The position numbers and the translations under genes were made by a program. The notes under the pieces were generated by a model, which saw only the letters and a program-made list of their open reading frames with translations, was not told where the DNA came from and made no database searches. A stretch of DNA of 64,000 nucleotides from Mumia sp. ZJ1417 (lineage in GTDB: Bacteria; Actinomycetota; Actinomycetes; Propionibacteriales; Nocardioidaceae), in contig NZ_CP059901.1 in the NCBI RefSeq assembly GCF_014127285.1, positions 1,364,001 through 1,428,000 of the forward strand. Direction: 5' to 3'. Shown here piece by piece: positions 36,188-46,233 of this stretch; position 1 is the first letter of the stretch; each line of letters begins with the position of its first letter.

Positions 36188-37045
36188 ATGACCCTCGCGA
36201 TCGTGACGGACTCCACAGCGTCGCTGCCCGGCGAGCTCTCGGAGTCACGCGCGATCAGCGTCGTTCCGCTCGAGGTCGTCGTCGACGCCCGCTCCTATAC
36301 CGAGGGCGTCGACGTCACCGCCGACGACCTCGCCCGCGCTCTGCGAGCCGGACGCTCGGTCAGCACCTCGCGTCCGGCGCCCGAGCGCTTCTCCCGCCTC
36401 TACGCAGACCTGGCCGACCAGGGAGCCGAGGCGATCGTCTCGATCCACCTCAGCTCTCGGGTCTCGGCGACCTACGAGTCGGCACAGCTGGCCGCGCAGG
36501 CGGCTCCGGTGCCCGTGCTCTGCGTAGACACGCTCCAGGTCGGGATGGCGACCGGCTATGCGGTCCTGTCCGCGGCGGAGCTCCGTGACGCGGGGGCCTC
36601 GGCCGAGGAGGCGGCCAAGGCGGCTCGTGACCGCGCGGAGCGGGCGACGACGCTCTTCTATGTCGCGACCCTCGAATACCTGCGCAAGGGCGGCCGGATC
36701 GGCACCGCTTCGGCGCTGCTCGGGTCGGCGTTGTCGGTGAAGCCGTTGCTGTCGGTCCAGGACGGGCGGGTCAGGCCGGTCGAGAAGGTACGCACGTCCG
36801 CCCGCGCGATCGCCCGCCTCGAGGAGCTGACGGCGCAGGCGTCGGAGCAGCACACCGACGGTGTCGAGGTGGCGGTTCAGCACCTCGACGCCGCGCACGC
36901 GGCCGAGGACCTGGCCGAACGGCTGAGGGAGACCCTCGGGCTCGGCGCGATCGACGTCGTCGAGGTGGGAGCCGTGATCGGTGCCCATGTGGGGCCGGGC
37001 CTGCTCGCGGTCACGGTCTCCGGCAAGCTCCCCCCGCTGGGCTGA
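36188..37045 (+). CDS. DegV family fatty-acid-binding protein
   Basis: This 285-residue protein matches DegV/FakB throughout: LAIVTDSTASLP at the start, the ligand-contact motif STSRPAPERF, IVSIHLSSRVSATYESA, VDTLQVGMATGY, and a long C-terminal alpha/beta domain (LEYLRKGGRIG...LSVKPLLSVQDGRVRPVEKVRT). FakB-type proteins carry a fatty acid for phosphorylation by FakA. No fakA is in this window. The ATG is 10 bp after the previous stop. Confidence 0.94.
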   Translation: MTLAIVTDSTASLPGELSESRAISVVPLEVVVDARSYTEGVDVTADDLARALRAGRSVSTSRPAPERFSRLYADLADQGAEAIVSIHLSSRVSATYESAQLAAQAAPVPVLCVDTLQVGMATGYAVLSAAELRDAGASAEEAAKAARDRAERATTLFYVATLEYLRKGGRIGTASALLGSALSVKPLLSVQDGRVRPVEKVRTSARAIARLEELTAQASEQHTDGVEVAVQHLDAAHAAEDLAERLRETLGLGAIDVVEVGAVIGAHVGPGLLAVTVSGKLPPLG

Positions 37046-37144
37046 GCAGAGCCGACGCCGCACAGGCGCTCGTACGAGGTAGTTGTCCACAGGCGGCCGC
37101 TCAGCGGCAGCGGCGGGAGTCGCCGTCGCCGTAGCGTTCCGCGG

Positions 37145-38113
37145 GTGGAGCGACGCGGGGACCGGACGAGCGAGGCGGCACGGCGACGTCTCGAGCAGCT
37201 CGCGCGCGAGCTGAGCCGGCTCGACGCTCGGCCCGGCGAGGCGGTCGACGATCCTCTCGAGGGGCCGTTCGACGATCCGCCCCCCATGCTCATCGAGGAT
37301 CTTGACGACGACCTTGGCGACGACCTCTTCGACGAGGTCGACATCGCCGCCCTCGAGCACCGCGACGGCCGCGTGGCGTCTCCGCCTGCCCGCCATCGTG
37401 CAGGGGCCGCTTCGCCGCCTGCCTGGTCGGCAGACGCGCGCGACAGGATCCCGCCGCGGCTGAGGTCGGCGCTCGGCCAGGGCACGACGACCACGCACGT
37501 GCTGGTGCTCCTGGTCGTCCTGGTGGTGGCAGCCGGCGGCGCGCTCTGGTGGGTTCAACGGGCTCAGCCCGAGACCGTGGGGGCCGAGCCGGTGGCGCTG
37601 GCCGCCCCCGGCGGCGCGGGAGAGGCGGTGGCCTCACCCGATCCTGCTGCGCCCACCGGTGCGGTCCCGGCCGAGGTGGTCGTCGACGTCGCCGGCAAGG
37701 TTCGGCGGCCCGGCATCGTCACCCTCCCGGCCGGCTCGCGCGTGGTGGACGCGCTCGAGGCGGCGGGGGGAGCCCGCCGCGGCACCGAGTTGACCGCCCT
37801 CAATCTGGCGCGGGTGCTCGTCGACGGGGAGCAGATCGTCGTCGGGCTGCCTTCGGTCGCCCCACCGCCGGGGAGCGGGACCTCGGGTGGCGCGCCGTCC
37901 TCACCGGGGTCGTCGACCGGTGCCGTCGTCAACCTCAACACCGCGACCCTCGAGCAGCTCGACACTCTGCCTCAGGTCGGCCCAGTGACGGCCCAGGCGA
38001 TCCTCGACTGGCGTACGGAGCACGGCCGGTTCAGCACCGTCGACGAGCTCCTCGAGGTGGACGGCATCGGCGAGGCGACCCTGGCCAAGCTTCGCGACTT
38101 GGTCACGCTCTGA
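37145..38113 (+). CDS. comEA: ComEA-type helix-hairpin-helix DNA-binding protein
   Basis: This 322-residue protein has a hydrophilic N-terminal part (1-115), one transmembrane helix (about 119-140), an SLBB domain (about 175-240: VVVDVAGKVRRPGIVTLPAGSRVVDALEAAGG) and a C-terminal helix-hairpin-helix pair (VVNLNTATLEQLDTLPQVGPVTAQAILDWR and DELLEVDGIGEATLAKLRDL). It is a membrane-anchored dsDNA receptor for uptake. It is followed directly by comEC. The long cytoplasmic N-terminus is typical of actinobacterial forms. GTG start. Confidence 0.93.
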   Translation: MERRGDRTSEAARRRLEQLARELSRLDARPGEAVDDPLEGPFDDPPPMLIEDLDDDLGDDLFDEVDIAALEHRDGRVASPPARHRAGAASPPAWSADARDRIPPRLRSALGQGTTTTHVLVLLVVLVVAAGGALWWVQRAQPETVGAEPVALAAPGGAGEAVASPDPAAPTGAVPAEVVVDVAGKVRRPGIVTLPAGSRVVDALEAAGGARRGTELTALNLARVLVDGEQIVVGLPSVAPPPGSGTSGGAPSSPGSSTGAVVNLNTATLEQLDTLPQVGPVTAQAILDWRTEHGRFSTVDELLEVDGIGEATLAKLRDLVTL

Positions 38114-38124
38114 CCTCGGCCACG

Positions 38125-40416
38125 GTGGTCACCGCGCCGGCGCGTCTTGGTGAGCGCGGCGGAGATGTCGACCTGCGCATGGTCGCCCCGGCGCTCGCCG
38201 CATGGGCGGGAGCCGTCGTCGCGGTCCGCGTCTCCGTGACGGCCGTGCTCGTCGTCTCGGTGTGCGCGGCGCTGGTCGCGGCCGTAGTGGTGCGTTGGTT
38301 CCCCTCCGCCCGGAGGCGCGCCGCGTGGGTGGGGCTCCTGCTGGTGCTCTTGATCGCCTCGCTCGCCCTCGGAGCGCTGCGCGCGTCCACCCACCGCTCG
38401 GGAGTCGTGCCCGACCTCGCGGCCGAGCGCGCGTCGGTCGCGATCGTCGCCGTGGTCGCGTCCGACCCGAAGGAGGTCCGCGGGACGTTCGGCACCTCGA
38501 CCGTGCTCCGGTTGACCGTCCTGCGGGTCGAGGCACGTGGCGCCACCTGGCGTCTGCGCAGCCCGGTCACGGCGTGGGTCCGCGGGGACGCGCCAGCCCT
38601 GCGGCTCGGCCAGCAGGTCGACGCGGCAGGCCGTCTCGACGCCGCCGACGACTCGGCGACCGCGGCCACGCTGTCGCTGACCAGGGTGTCCGTGCGTCCT
38701 GACGGTGACCCGGCCTGGTGGTGGGACGGCGCCCAACGGCTGCGTGACGCGATCACCGCCGCCGTCTCGGGACGGGGCACCGACGTGTCCGCCCTCGTGC
38801 CGGCACTGGTCCACGGCGACGACCACGCGCTGTCCGACGGATTACGCGAGGACTTCCGTACGAGCGGACTCACGCATCTCCTCGCGGTCTCGGGGACCAA
38901 CCTCACGCTGCTGATCGGGTTCCTCCTGGCGCTGGCGCGGCCTCTGGGCGCTGGTCCTCGTGCCCGCGTGGTGCTCGCCGTCGTGGCGACCGTCGGATAC
39001 GTGCTTCTCGCCAGGCCCGAGCCGTCGGTCGTGCGGGCGGCCGTGATGGGGCTGGTGGGGATCGCCGGGCTCAGCACGGGCGGGCGCAGGCGCGGTGCCC
39101 GCTGCCTCGCCTGGGCGGTGGTCGCCGTCGTCCTCCTCGATCCGTGGCTGGCCACGTCGGCAGGGTTCCTCCTGTCTGCGGTCGCGACCGGCGGCATCCT
39201 TCTGCTCGCCCCGGTGTGGCGTGACGCACTCGCCCGGTGGATGCCTCTGTGGTTCGCGGAGGCCATCGCAGTCCCGGCGGCCGCGCAGCTCGCCTGCACC
39301 GCGCCGGTCGCCGCGCTCTCGGGTGAGGTCTCGCTGGTGGCGGTCGTCGCCAACCTGGTCGTCGCACCCGCCGTCGGACCGGCGACGGTCCTTGGGTTGG
39401 CCGGGGGACTGGCCGGCCTTCTGTGGGCGCCGCTCGGCACGCTCGTCGGACTCCTGACCACCGTCCCGGCGGGCTGGATCGTCCTCGTCGGACGGCGCGC
39501 GGCCGATCTGCCCGGTGCCTCCGCAGCCGTCGGTGAGGGGCCGATCACGATCGCCCTCCTCGTGATCGTCAGTGGAGTCGTCGCCGTGACCGGGCACCTC
39601 CTCCTGAGGCGTCCGCTCCCGACCGTCGTGGCCGCCATGCTCATCGCCGTCGTCACGGTCGCTCCGCTCAGTCCCGGCTGGCCGCCCCGAGGCTGGGTGA
39701 TGGTCGCCTGCGACGTCGGCCAGGGTGACGCGACGGTCCTGCGTGCGGGCCCGTCGGCGGCGGTCGTCATCGACGCCGGTCCCGATCCAGGTGACGTCGG
39801 CCGCTGTCTGGACGACCTCGGCATACGGACGGTCCCGCTGGTCGTCCTCACCCACGCTCACGCCGACCACGTCGATGGCCTGTCCGGCGTCATCCGGGGA
39901 CGCGACGTCGGCTGGGTCGGCGTCGGGCTGAGCCGACCGTCGCTCAGCGGGGGCGACGTCCGTCGGCTCCGGGGCGGCGAGCGCTGGCGTGTCGGCGACC
40001 TCACCCTCACCGTCCTCGCACCTTTAGCTGCCGAGCAGCGCGCCGACGTCACCGAGGACGAGGCGAACGACGCGAGCGTGGTTCTCGTGGCCGAGACCCA
40101 GGGGGCGCGCATCCTGCTCACTGGGGACGTCGAGCCACCCGGCCAGGCCGTGCTGCGTCGGACGTATCCCGACCTTCGCGTCGACGTCCTGAAGGTCCCT
40201 CACCACGGCAGCGCGCACCAGGACGCCGCGTGGCTCACCGACCTCGGTGCGCGGTGGGCGACCGTCAGCGCAGGTCGCGACAACACGTACGGGCACCCCG
40301 CACCGGCGACGCTCACGACACTGAACGCGGCGGACGTGACGGTGCTGAGGACCGATGCCGGGGGAGACGTTGCCGTGGTCGTACGGAACGGTGAGATCAA
40401 CGGCGTGCGCCGGTGA
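38125..40416 (+). CDS. comEC: ComEC/Rec2 family DNA channel protein
   Basis: This protein of about 763 residues has N-terminal membrane segments, the Competence domain (VPALVHGDDHALSDGLREDFRTSGLTHLLAVSGTNLTLLIGF, then many helices) and a C-terminal metallo-beta-lactamase domain (CDVGQGDATVL, THAHADHVDG near residue 577, KVPHHGSAHQD). It is the inner-membrane pore for single-stranded DNA. The start is uncertain: GTG 38125 lies 12 bp after comEA, while ATG 38179 would give 745 residues; neither has a strong ribosome site. The beta-lactamase motif is intact. Confidence 0.9.
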   Translation: MVTAPARLGERGGDVDLRMVAPALAAWAGAVVAVRVSVTAVLVVSVCAALVAAVVVRWFPSARRRAAWVGLLLVLLIASLALGALRASTHRSGVVPDLAAERASVAIVAVVASDPKEVRGTFGTSTVLRLTVLRVEARGATWRLRSPVTAWVRGDAPALRLGQQVDAAGRLDAADDSATAATLSLTRVSVRPDGDPAWWWDGAQRLRDAITAAVSGRGTDVSALVPALVHGDDHALSDGLREDFRTSGLTHLLAVSGTNLTLLIGFLLALARPLGAGPRARVVLAVVATVGYVLLARPEPSVVRAAVMGLVGIAGLSTGGRRRGARCLAWAVVAVVLLDPWLATSAGFLLSAVATGGILLLAPVWRDALARWMPLWFAEAIAVPAAAQLACTAPVAALSGEVSLVAVVANLVVAPAVGPATVLGLAGGLAGLLWAPLGTLVGLLTTVPAGWIVLVGRRAADLPGASAAVGEGPITIALLVIVSGVVAVTGHLLLRRPLPTVVAAMLIAVVTVAPLSPGWPPRGWVMVACDVGQGDATVLRAGPSAAVVIDAGPDPGDVGRCLDDLGIRTVPLVVLTHAHADHVDGLSGVIRGRDVGWVGVGLSRPSLSGGDVRRLRGGERWRVGDLTLTVLAPLAAEQRADVTEDEANDASVVLVAETQGARILLTGDVEPPGQAVLRRTYPDLRVDVLKVPHHGSAHQDAAWLTDLGARWATVSAGRDNTYGHPAPATLTTLNAADVTVLRTDAGGDVAVVVRNGEINGVRR

Positions 40417-40461
40417 ACCGCCCGTACGCGACGTCAGTGCCGCGTGGCATGCTGACCTGCG

Positions 40462-41442
40462 ATGGCGTCCTTGTTCAGCACCCTCGTCCTGATCACCGGC
40501 GGAGTCGAGTTCCTCGCCGACCGCGCGATGCGACGTGCCCTGGCGCAGGTCCACGACGAGGATCCCGAGACGTCCGTCTCGGAGGTCGACGGCTCGTCGC
40601 TCGCCCCCGGCGAGCTCGCCGGGCTCACGAGTCCGTCGCTCTTCTCCGCGCACAGCGCCGTGGTCGTCCGCGGCATCGAGTCGCTCGATCCGTCCGTCGC
40701 CGACGAGCTGCTCGCGTACGCAGCCGCGCCCGCCCCCGACGTCGCCGTCGTGCTCACCCACGGGGGTGGCCAGAAGGGCAAGGGCGTCCTCGACAAGCTC
40801 CGCAAGCTCGGGGCCGTGCAGGAGATCGTGACGGCGGCCCCTAAGCCGTGGGAGGTGACCCGGTGGACCTCGACCGAGGTCCGCCAGCTGGGTGCGTCGA
40901 TCTCCGAGGACGCCGCCGACTACCTCGTCGCTGCGGTCGGCCACGACCTGCGCTCGCTCGCCGCGGCCGCCGACCAGCTCGTGGACGCCGCGACAGGCGC
41001 GGACGGCCGCCGCGACAAGATCTCGCTCGACCTCGTCCGTCAATATTTCGGCGGTCGCGCGGAGGTCAAGGGCTTCGACATCGCCGACGCGGCGATCGAC
41101 GGCGACGCGGCGCTCGCTCTCGAGCAGCTGCGGTGGGCGATCAACAACAACGTCGCGCCGGTCCTCATCACCTCGGCGTTCGCGACCGGCCTACGCTCGC
41201 TGGCTCGCTATGGCGTGGCCTCGAGCAAGGGGCTGCGCGAGGCCGAGCTCGCACGTGAGGTCGGAGCGCCGCCCTTCCGGCTCAAGCGGCTGCGCGCTCA
41301 GCTCAAGGGGTGGGACACCGTCGGCATCACGACCGCCATCGCCGCGGTCGCGCGCGCCGACCTCGACGTCAAGGGCGCCGCCGACCCGGAGTACGCGCTG
41401 GAGCGGATGGTGCTCGGCGTGGTTGCTGCGCGCGTCCGCTGA
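40462..41442 (+). CDS. holA: DNA polymerase III subunit delta
   Basis: This 326-residue clamp-loader subunit opens the beta clamp. It has an N-terminal fold with VLITGGVEFLADRAMRRAL (Walker-like but degenerate, as usual for delta), a central region LSPEXXXXY-type segment, and a C-terminal helical collar with KGFDIADAAIDGDAALALEQLRWAINNNVAPVLI. The length is normal. It follows comEC by 45 bp, a conserved arrangement in many bacteria, and converges on rpsT with a hairpin between them. Confidence 0.94.
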   Translation: MASLFSTLVLITGGVEFLADRAMRRALAQVHDEDPETSVSEVDGSSLAPGELAGLTSPSLFSAHSAVVVRGIESLDPSVADELLAYAAAPAPDVAVVLTHGGGQKGKGVLDKLRKLGAVQEIVTAAPKPWEVTRWTSTEVRQLGASISEDAADYLVAAVGHDLRSLAAAADQLVDAATGADGRRDKISLDLVRQYFGGRAEVKGFDIADAAIDGDAALALEQLRWAINNNVAPVLITSAFATGLRSLARYGVASSKGLREAELAREVGAPPFRLKRLRAQLKGWDTVGITTAIAAVARADLDVKGAADPEYALERMVLGVVAARVR

Positions 41443-41476
41443 CGCACGCACGTCCCCGCCTCGCCCCAGGACGCAC

Positions 41477-41508
41477 GAACGGCACCTCCCGTACGAGAGG
41501 TGCCGTTC
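41477..41508. terminator. Bidirectional hairpin terminator between holA and rpsT
   Basis: A perfect 12-bp stem (41477-41488 with 41497-41508, 8-nt loop) sits 34 bp after holA and 17 bp after the end of convergent rpsT. No T-run flanks it, as is common in actinobacteria. It serves both transcripts by position. Confidence 0.75.
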
Positions 41509-41525
41509 GGCGGAAGGTCAGGCGC

Positions 41526-41786
41526 TCAGAGAGCGGCGGCCTTCTTGGAGATCGACGATTTGCGGTTCGCCGCCTGGTTCTTGTGGATGACGCCCTTGGA
41601 CGCAGCCTTGTCCAGCTTGCGGTTCGCTGCCTTCGCGAACTCCTTGGCGTCGTCGGTGTTGCCGGCGTCGACGGCCTCGGTGAAGCGTCGGACGACGGTC
41701 TTCAGCTCCGAACGCACGGCCTTGTTGCGCTCACGCGCACGCTCGTTCTGCCGGTTGCGCTTGATCTGCGACTTGATGTTTGCCAC
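41526..41786 (-). CDS. rpsT: 30S ribosomal protein S20
   Basis: This 86-residue basic protein has the S20 sequence: [35 protein letters not shown], then [33 protein letters not shown]. It binds 16S rRNA in the small subunit. A good promoter (TTGGAC, 17 bp, TACAGT) lies about 67 bp upstream, giving a 5' leader of about 60 nt. The gene lies opposite holA, as in many actinobacteria. Confidence 0.97.
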   Translation of the reverse strand: MANIKSQIKRNRQNERARERNKAVRSELKTVVRRFTEAVDAGNTDDAKEFAKAANRKLDKAASKGVIHKNQAANRKSSISKKAAAL

Positions 41787-41852
41787 GGGGCAAGCCTCGT
41801 TGTTCTGTCGAAGTGGATAGTTGCGCGCGCGGACACGGACACGCGACCACCC

Positions 41853-41881
41853 ACTGTATCAGTGGGTCCGGCACGGTCCAA
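41853..41881 (-). promoter_or_regulatory. Promoter of rpsT overlapping a small dyad
   Basis: On the minus strand TTGGAC (41881-41876) and TACAGT (41858-41853) are separated by 17 bp, a strong housekeeping-type match. The -10 lies inside the dyad CCCACTG-TAT-CAGTGGG at 41850-41866 (7-bp arms), which could be a protein site. Confidence 0.7.
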
Positions 41882-41908
41882 AACTGCTCCTCGATGCTGC
41901 TGTGTGCT

Positions 41909-42133
41909 CTACCGAGCCGGTGGATAGCCGCCGTCGCGACGCTCCTCGACCACGTGCGTGGACCTGGAACGCTGCTGGTTGACGATCAGCGAGACCACCA
42001 CGGCCACGATGCCTGCGCCGAGCAGGATCCAACCGAGGGTCCCCGTGTCCACCGCGCTGGTGTCGATGTTGATGACGTCGAGGGCGAAGATGAGGCCGAG
42101 AATGATGAGAACGATGCCGAGTCCGATGACCAC
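41909..42133 (-). CDS. DUF6458-type two-helix membrane protein
   Basis: This 74-residue protein has two hydrophobic helices (IGLGIVLIILGLIFALDVINI and LGWILLGAGIVAVVVSLIV) and a short Arg/Glu-rich tail. The family is small and actinobacterial, with no known function. GTG at 42131-42133 is chosen because AAGGAAGG lies 8 bp upstream; an ATG at 42164-42166 would add a basic 11-residue stretch. It precedes rpsT on the same strand but rpsT has its own promoter. Confidence 0.78.
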   Translation of the reverse strand: MVIGLGIVLIILGLIFALDVINIDTSAVDTGTLGWILLGAGIVAVVVSLIVNQQRSRSTHVVEERRDGGYPPAR

Positions 42134-42214
42134 GACAGTCCTTCCTTGTCGACGATGGGGGCTCACACCACGTACCCGTCGACCGTGCGACCCAAACCCT
42201 CCACGCCAGGGATG

Positions 42215-42592
42215 TCAGCGCTGCACGGGCACGATCCGGTAGCCCAGCGGCATCAGCGAGATCGGGATCATCTTGACGTTCGCGAGGCCCAGCGGGATCC
42301 CGATGATCGTGAGGCAGAGCGCGATTCCGCTGACCAGGTGGCCCAGCGCGAGCCACCACCCGGCGAGCAGGATCCAGATCACGTTGCCGATCATCGACGG
42401 CACGCCTGCGGTCGGATGAGGCTCGATCGTGCGTCCGAACGGCCACAGCGCGTACGAGGCGATGCGGAACGACGCGATCCCCCACGGGATGCCGATGATC
42501 GTGAGGCAGAGCAGGACGCCGGCGAGCGTGTAGCCGATCGCCAGCCAGATCCCGCTCAGCACGAGCCAGATGATGTTGAGGATCACGTTCAC
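42215..42592 (-). CDS. YccF domain membrane protein
   Basis: This 125-residue protein contains two copies of the YccF repeat ([42 protein letters not shown] and its match [38 protein letters not shown]), giving four membrane helices with IGIP turns. The function is unknown. The GTG start at 42590-42592 is divergent from lepA across 79 bp. The long open frame upstream overlaps lepA in antisense and is not used. Confidence 0.9.
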   Translation of the reverse strand: MNVILNIIWLVLSGIWLAIGYTLAGVLLCLTIIGIPWGIASFRIASYALWPFGRTIEPHPTAGVPSMIGNVIWILLAGWWLALGHLVSGIALCLTIIGIPLGLANVKMIPISLMPLGYRIVPVQR

Positions 42593-42671
42593 GCATCGAA
42601 GCCTAGGTCGTGTCGGTCGATGGCGTACGCGTTCGGGAACCCTGGCCCGACATGGGAGGATGGGAAGCACC

Positions 42672-44546
<1,875 letters not shown>

Positions 44547-44553
44547 GCACCTC

Positions 44554-44970
44554 ATGAGGCCGGCCGCGTGTGAAGACGTCGAGGCGATCCGAGAGATCGA
44601 GCGCGCCGCGGACGAGAGGTTCCGCGAGATCGGCCTCGGCTTCGTCGCTGACGGCGAGCCCACGTCGTACGAGGCTGTCTCGGCGTCGGTCGATCGCGGG
44701 ACGACGTGGGTCGAGGTGGGCGACGACGGTGTGCCGGTCGCGTTCGCGCTCGCCGACGTCGTGGACGGTCGCGCGCACCTCGAGCAGCTCTCAGTGCTCC
44801 CGTCACACGCGGGGCGGGGGATCGGCGCGGCGCTCGTCGACACCGTCGAGCGCTGGGCGCGCACGAACGAGCATGACGTCCTGACGCTGACGACGTTCGC
44901 TGACGTGCCCTGGAACGCGCCGTACTTCCACCCGCGGCCACGTGTCGTCATGGCGAAGTCGCTGCGCTGA
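44554..44970 (+). CDS. GNAT family N-acetyltransferase
   Basis: This 138-residue protein has an acetyl-CoA pyrophosphate loop (SVLPSHAGRGIGAALVDTVERWA) and flanking strands (VAFALADVVDGRAHLEQLSV) of the GNAT fold. The C-terminal strand before FHPRPRVVMAKSLR is complete, so the gene appears intact. Its substrate is unknown. It follows lepA by 7 bp and is probably translated from the same message. Confidence 0.85.
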   Translation: MRPAACEDVEAIREIERAADERFREIGLGFVADGEPTSYEAVSASVDRGTTWVEVGDDGVPVAFALADVVDGRAHLEQLSVLPSHAGRGIGAALVDTVERWARTNEHDVLTLTTFADVPWNAPYFHPRPRVVMAKSLR

Positions 44971-45026
44971 CGGCACCTACCGCACGTACGCCCTGGCATG
45001 GGACACCGCTGAGCTGCATCCTGGTC

Positions 45027-45438
45027 TTGACGTGTTCGCCATACCTGCCGAAGGACACCCGTGAGCGGTTGGTCTCGGCGGCGCTGCGACTGTTCCGCGA
45101 AGACGGGTACGAGGCGACCACGATGCGCCGGATCGCGAGCGATGCCGGGGTCTCGCTCGGCAACGCCTACCTACTTCTCCGGCAAGGACGCGCTGGCCCA
45201 CGAGCTCTACCTGAGCGTGCAGCGCGAGCACCGCGACCGCACGCTCCCGCTGCTGCGCGGCGGGGCTCCGCTGGTGTTCAGCTGGTTGCACGTGGACGAC
45301 GTTGCGCGCGCCGTGGACCACATCGCCGACCAACCCGAGATCAGCTGCCCGGTCAACGTGGCGTCGCCGAACACGGTGACCAACGCCGAGATCGCGTCGC
45401 GGACCCGAAGAGGACTGCTGCCGGTCGCGGTGGGCTGA
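45027..45438 (+). pseudogene. Composite remnant: TetR head joined to TIGR01777-type epimerase tail
   Basis: Up to about 45170 the frame encodes a TetR HTH (TRERLVSAALRLFREDGYEATTMRRIASDAGVSLGNAY). There the continuation (YFSGKDALAHELYLSVQREHRDRTLPLL) moves to the +1 frame; one extra C within CCTACCTAC at 45167-45174 would explain it. After about 45258 the same frame becomes FSWLHVDDVARAVDHIADQPEISCPVNVASPNTVTNAEIA, typical of the C-terminal half of YfcH/TIGR01777 epimerases, ending soon after. Neither protein is whole. The junction implies an internal deletion fusing two neighbours. Confidence 0.72.
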
Positions 45439-45460
45439 CGCTGTCGGTACGCTCGCCGCC

Positions 45461-46099
45461 GTGGGAGCGTACGTCGAGTCCGTCTGCACCGGACGCATCA
45501 AGCCCGTGCCGTGGGGATCGCTCAAGCGGTCCGCGATCGACAAGCGCCCGGTCTCCGGACCGGTGCGCGTCGGTCCGTACGGACTGGACGGCGACGAGAT
45601 CGCCGACCTCGAGCACCACGGGGGAGTCGACCAGGCGGTGTACGCCTACGCGGCGGAAGACCTCGAGGACTGGTCGGCACAGCTCGGCCGCCCGCTGCCG
45701 AACGGCACCACCTTCGGGGAGAACCTCACCACCCGCGGGATCGACGTCAACGAAGCGGTCGTCGGCGAGCGCTGGGGGATCGGGACGACGGTGCTGGAGG
45801 TGTGCGGGACCCGGATCCCGTGCGCGGTGTTCGCCGGCCACGTCGACCAGGAGCGGTGGGCTCGTCGGTTCGTCGAGGCGCGGGTCCCCGGGGCATACCT
45901 GCGGGTCGTCGAGCCAGGCGAGCTTGCATCCGGCAACGCGATCGAGGTCGTCGACCGGCCTGCGCACGGCGTGACGGTCCGGGTGGTGTTCCGAGCGCTC
46001 GCGACTGAGCGCGACCTTCTGCCGGCGCTTCTTGACGCCCAGGCGCTCGGTACGAAGGCGCGCCGCAAAGCGGAGGAGTACGTCGCGACGCAAGCGTGA
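45461..46099 (+). CDS. MOSC domain protein
   Basis: This 212-residue protein has the MOSC-type sequence VGPYGLDGDEIADLEHHGGVDQAVYAYAAEDLEDW, GTTFGENLTTRGIDVNEAVVGERWGIGTTVLEVCGTRIPCAVF (with the conserved Cys) and a short C-terminal extension. MOSC proteins handle molybdenum-cofactor sulfur or reduce N-hydroxylated compounds; the YiiM-like length suggests the latter group. The GTG start is 22 bp after the pseudogene. Confidence 0.9.
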   Translation: MGAYVESVCTGRIKPVPWGSLKRSAIDKRPVSGPVRVGPYGLDGDEIADLEHHGGVDQAVYAYAAEDLEDWSAQLGRPLPNGTTFGENLTTRGIDVNEAVVGERWGIGTTVLEVCGTRIPCAVFAGHVDQERWARRFVEARVPGAYLRVVEPGELASGNAIEVVDRPAHGVTVRVVFRALATERDLLPALLDAQALGTKARRKAEEYVATQA

Positions 46100-46233
46100 G
46101 CGGACACCCGCGGGTCGCGGAAAGGTCTCGATTGGGCCGGGACTGTGCCCGGAGTCACAGGGGTCGCGTACGATTCAGCCCATCCCGTGATCCCCATCAC
46201 TCCTACCACTCCCAGCGATGAGGTGCACTCCTG

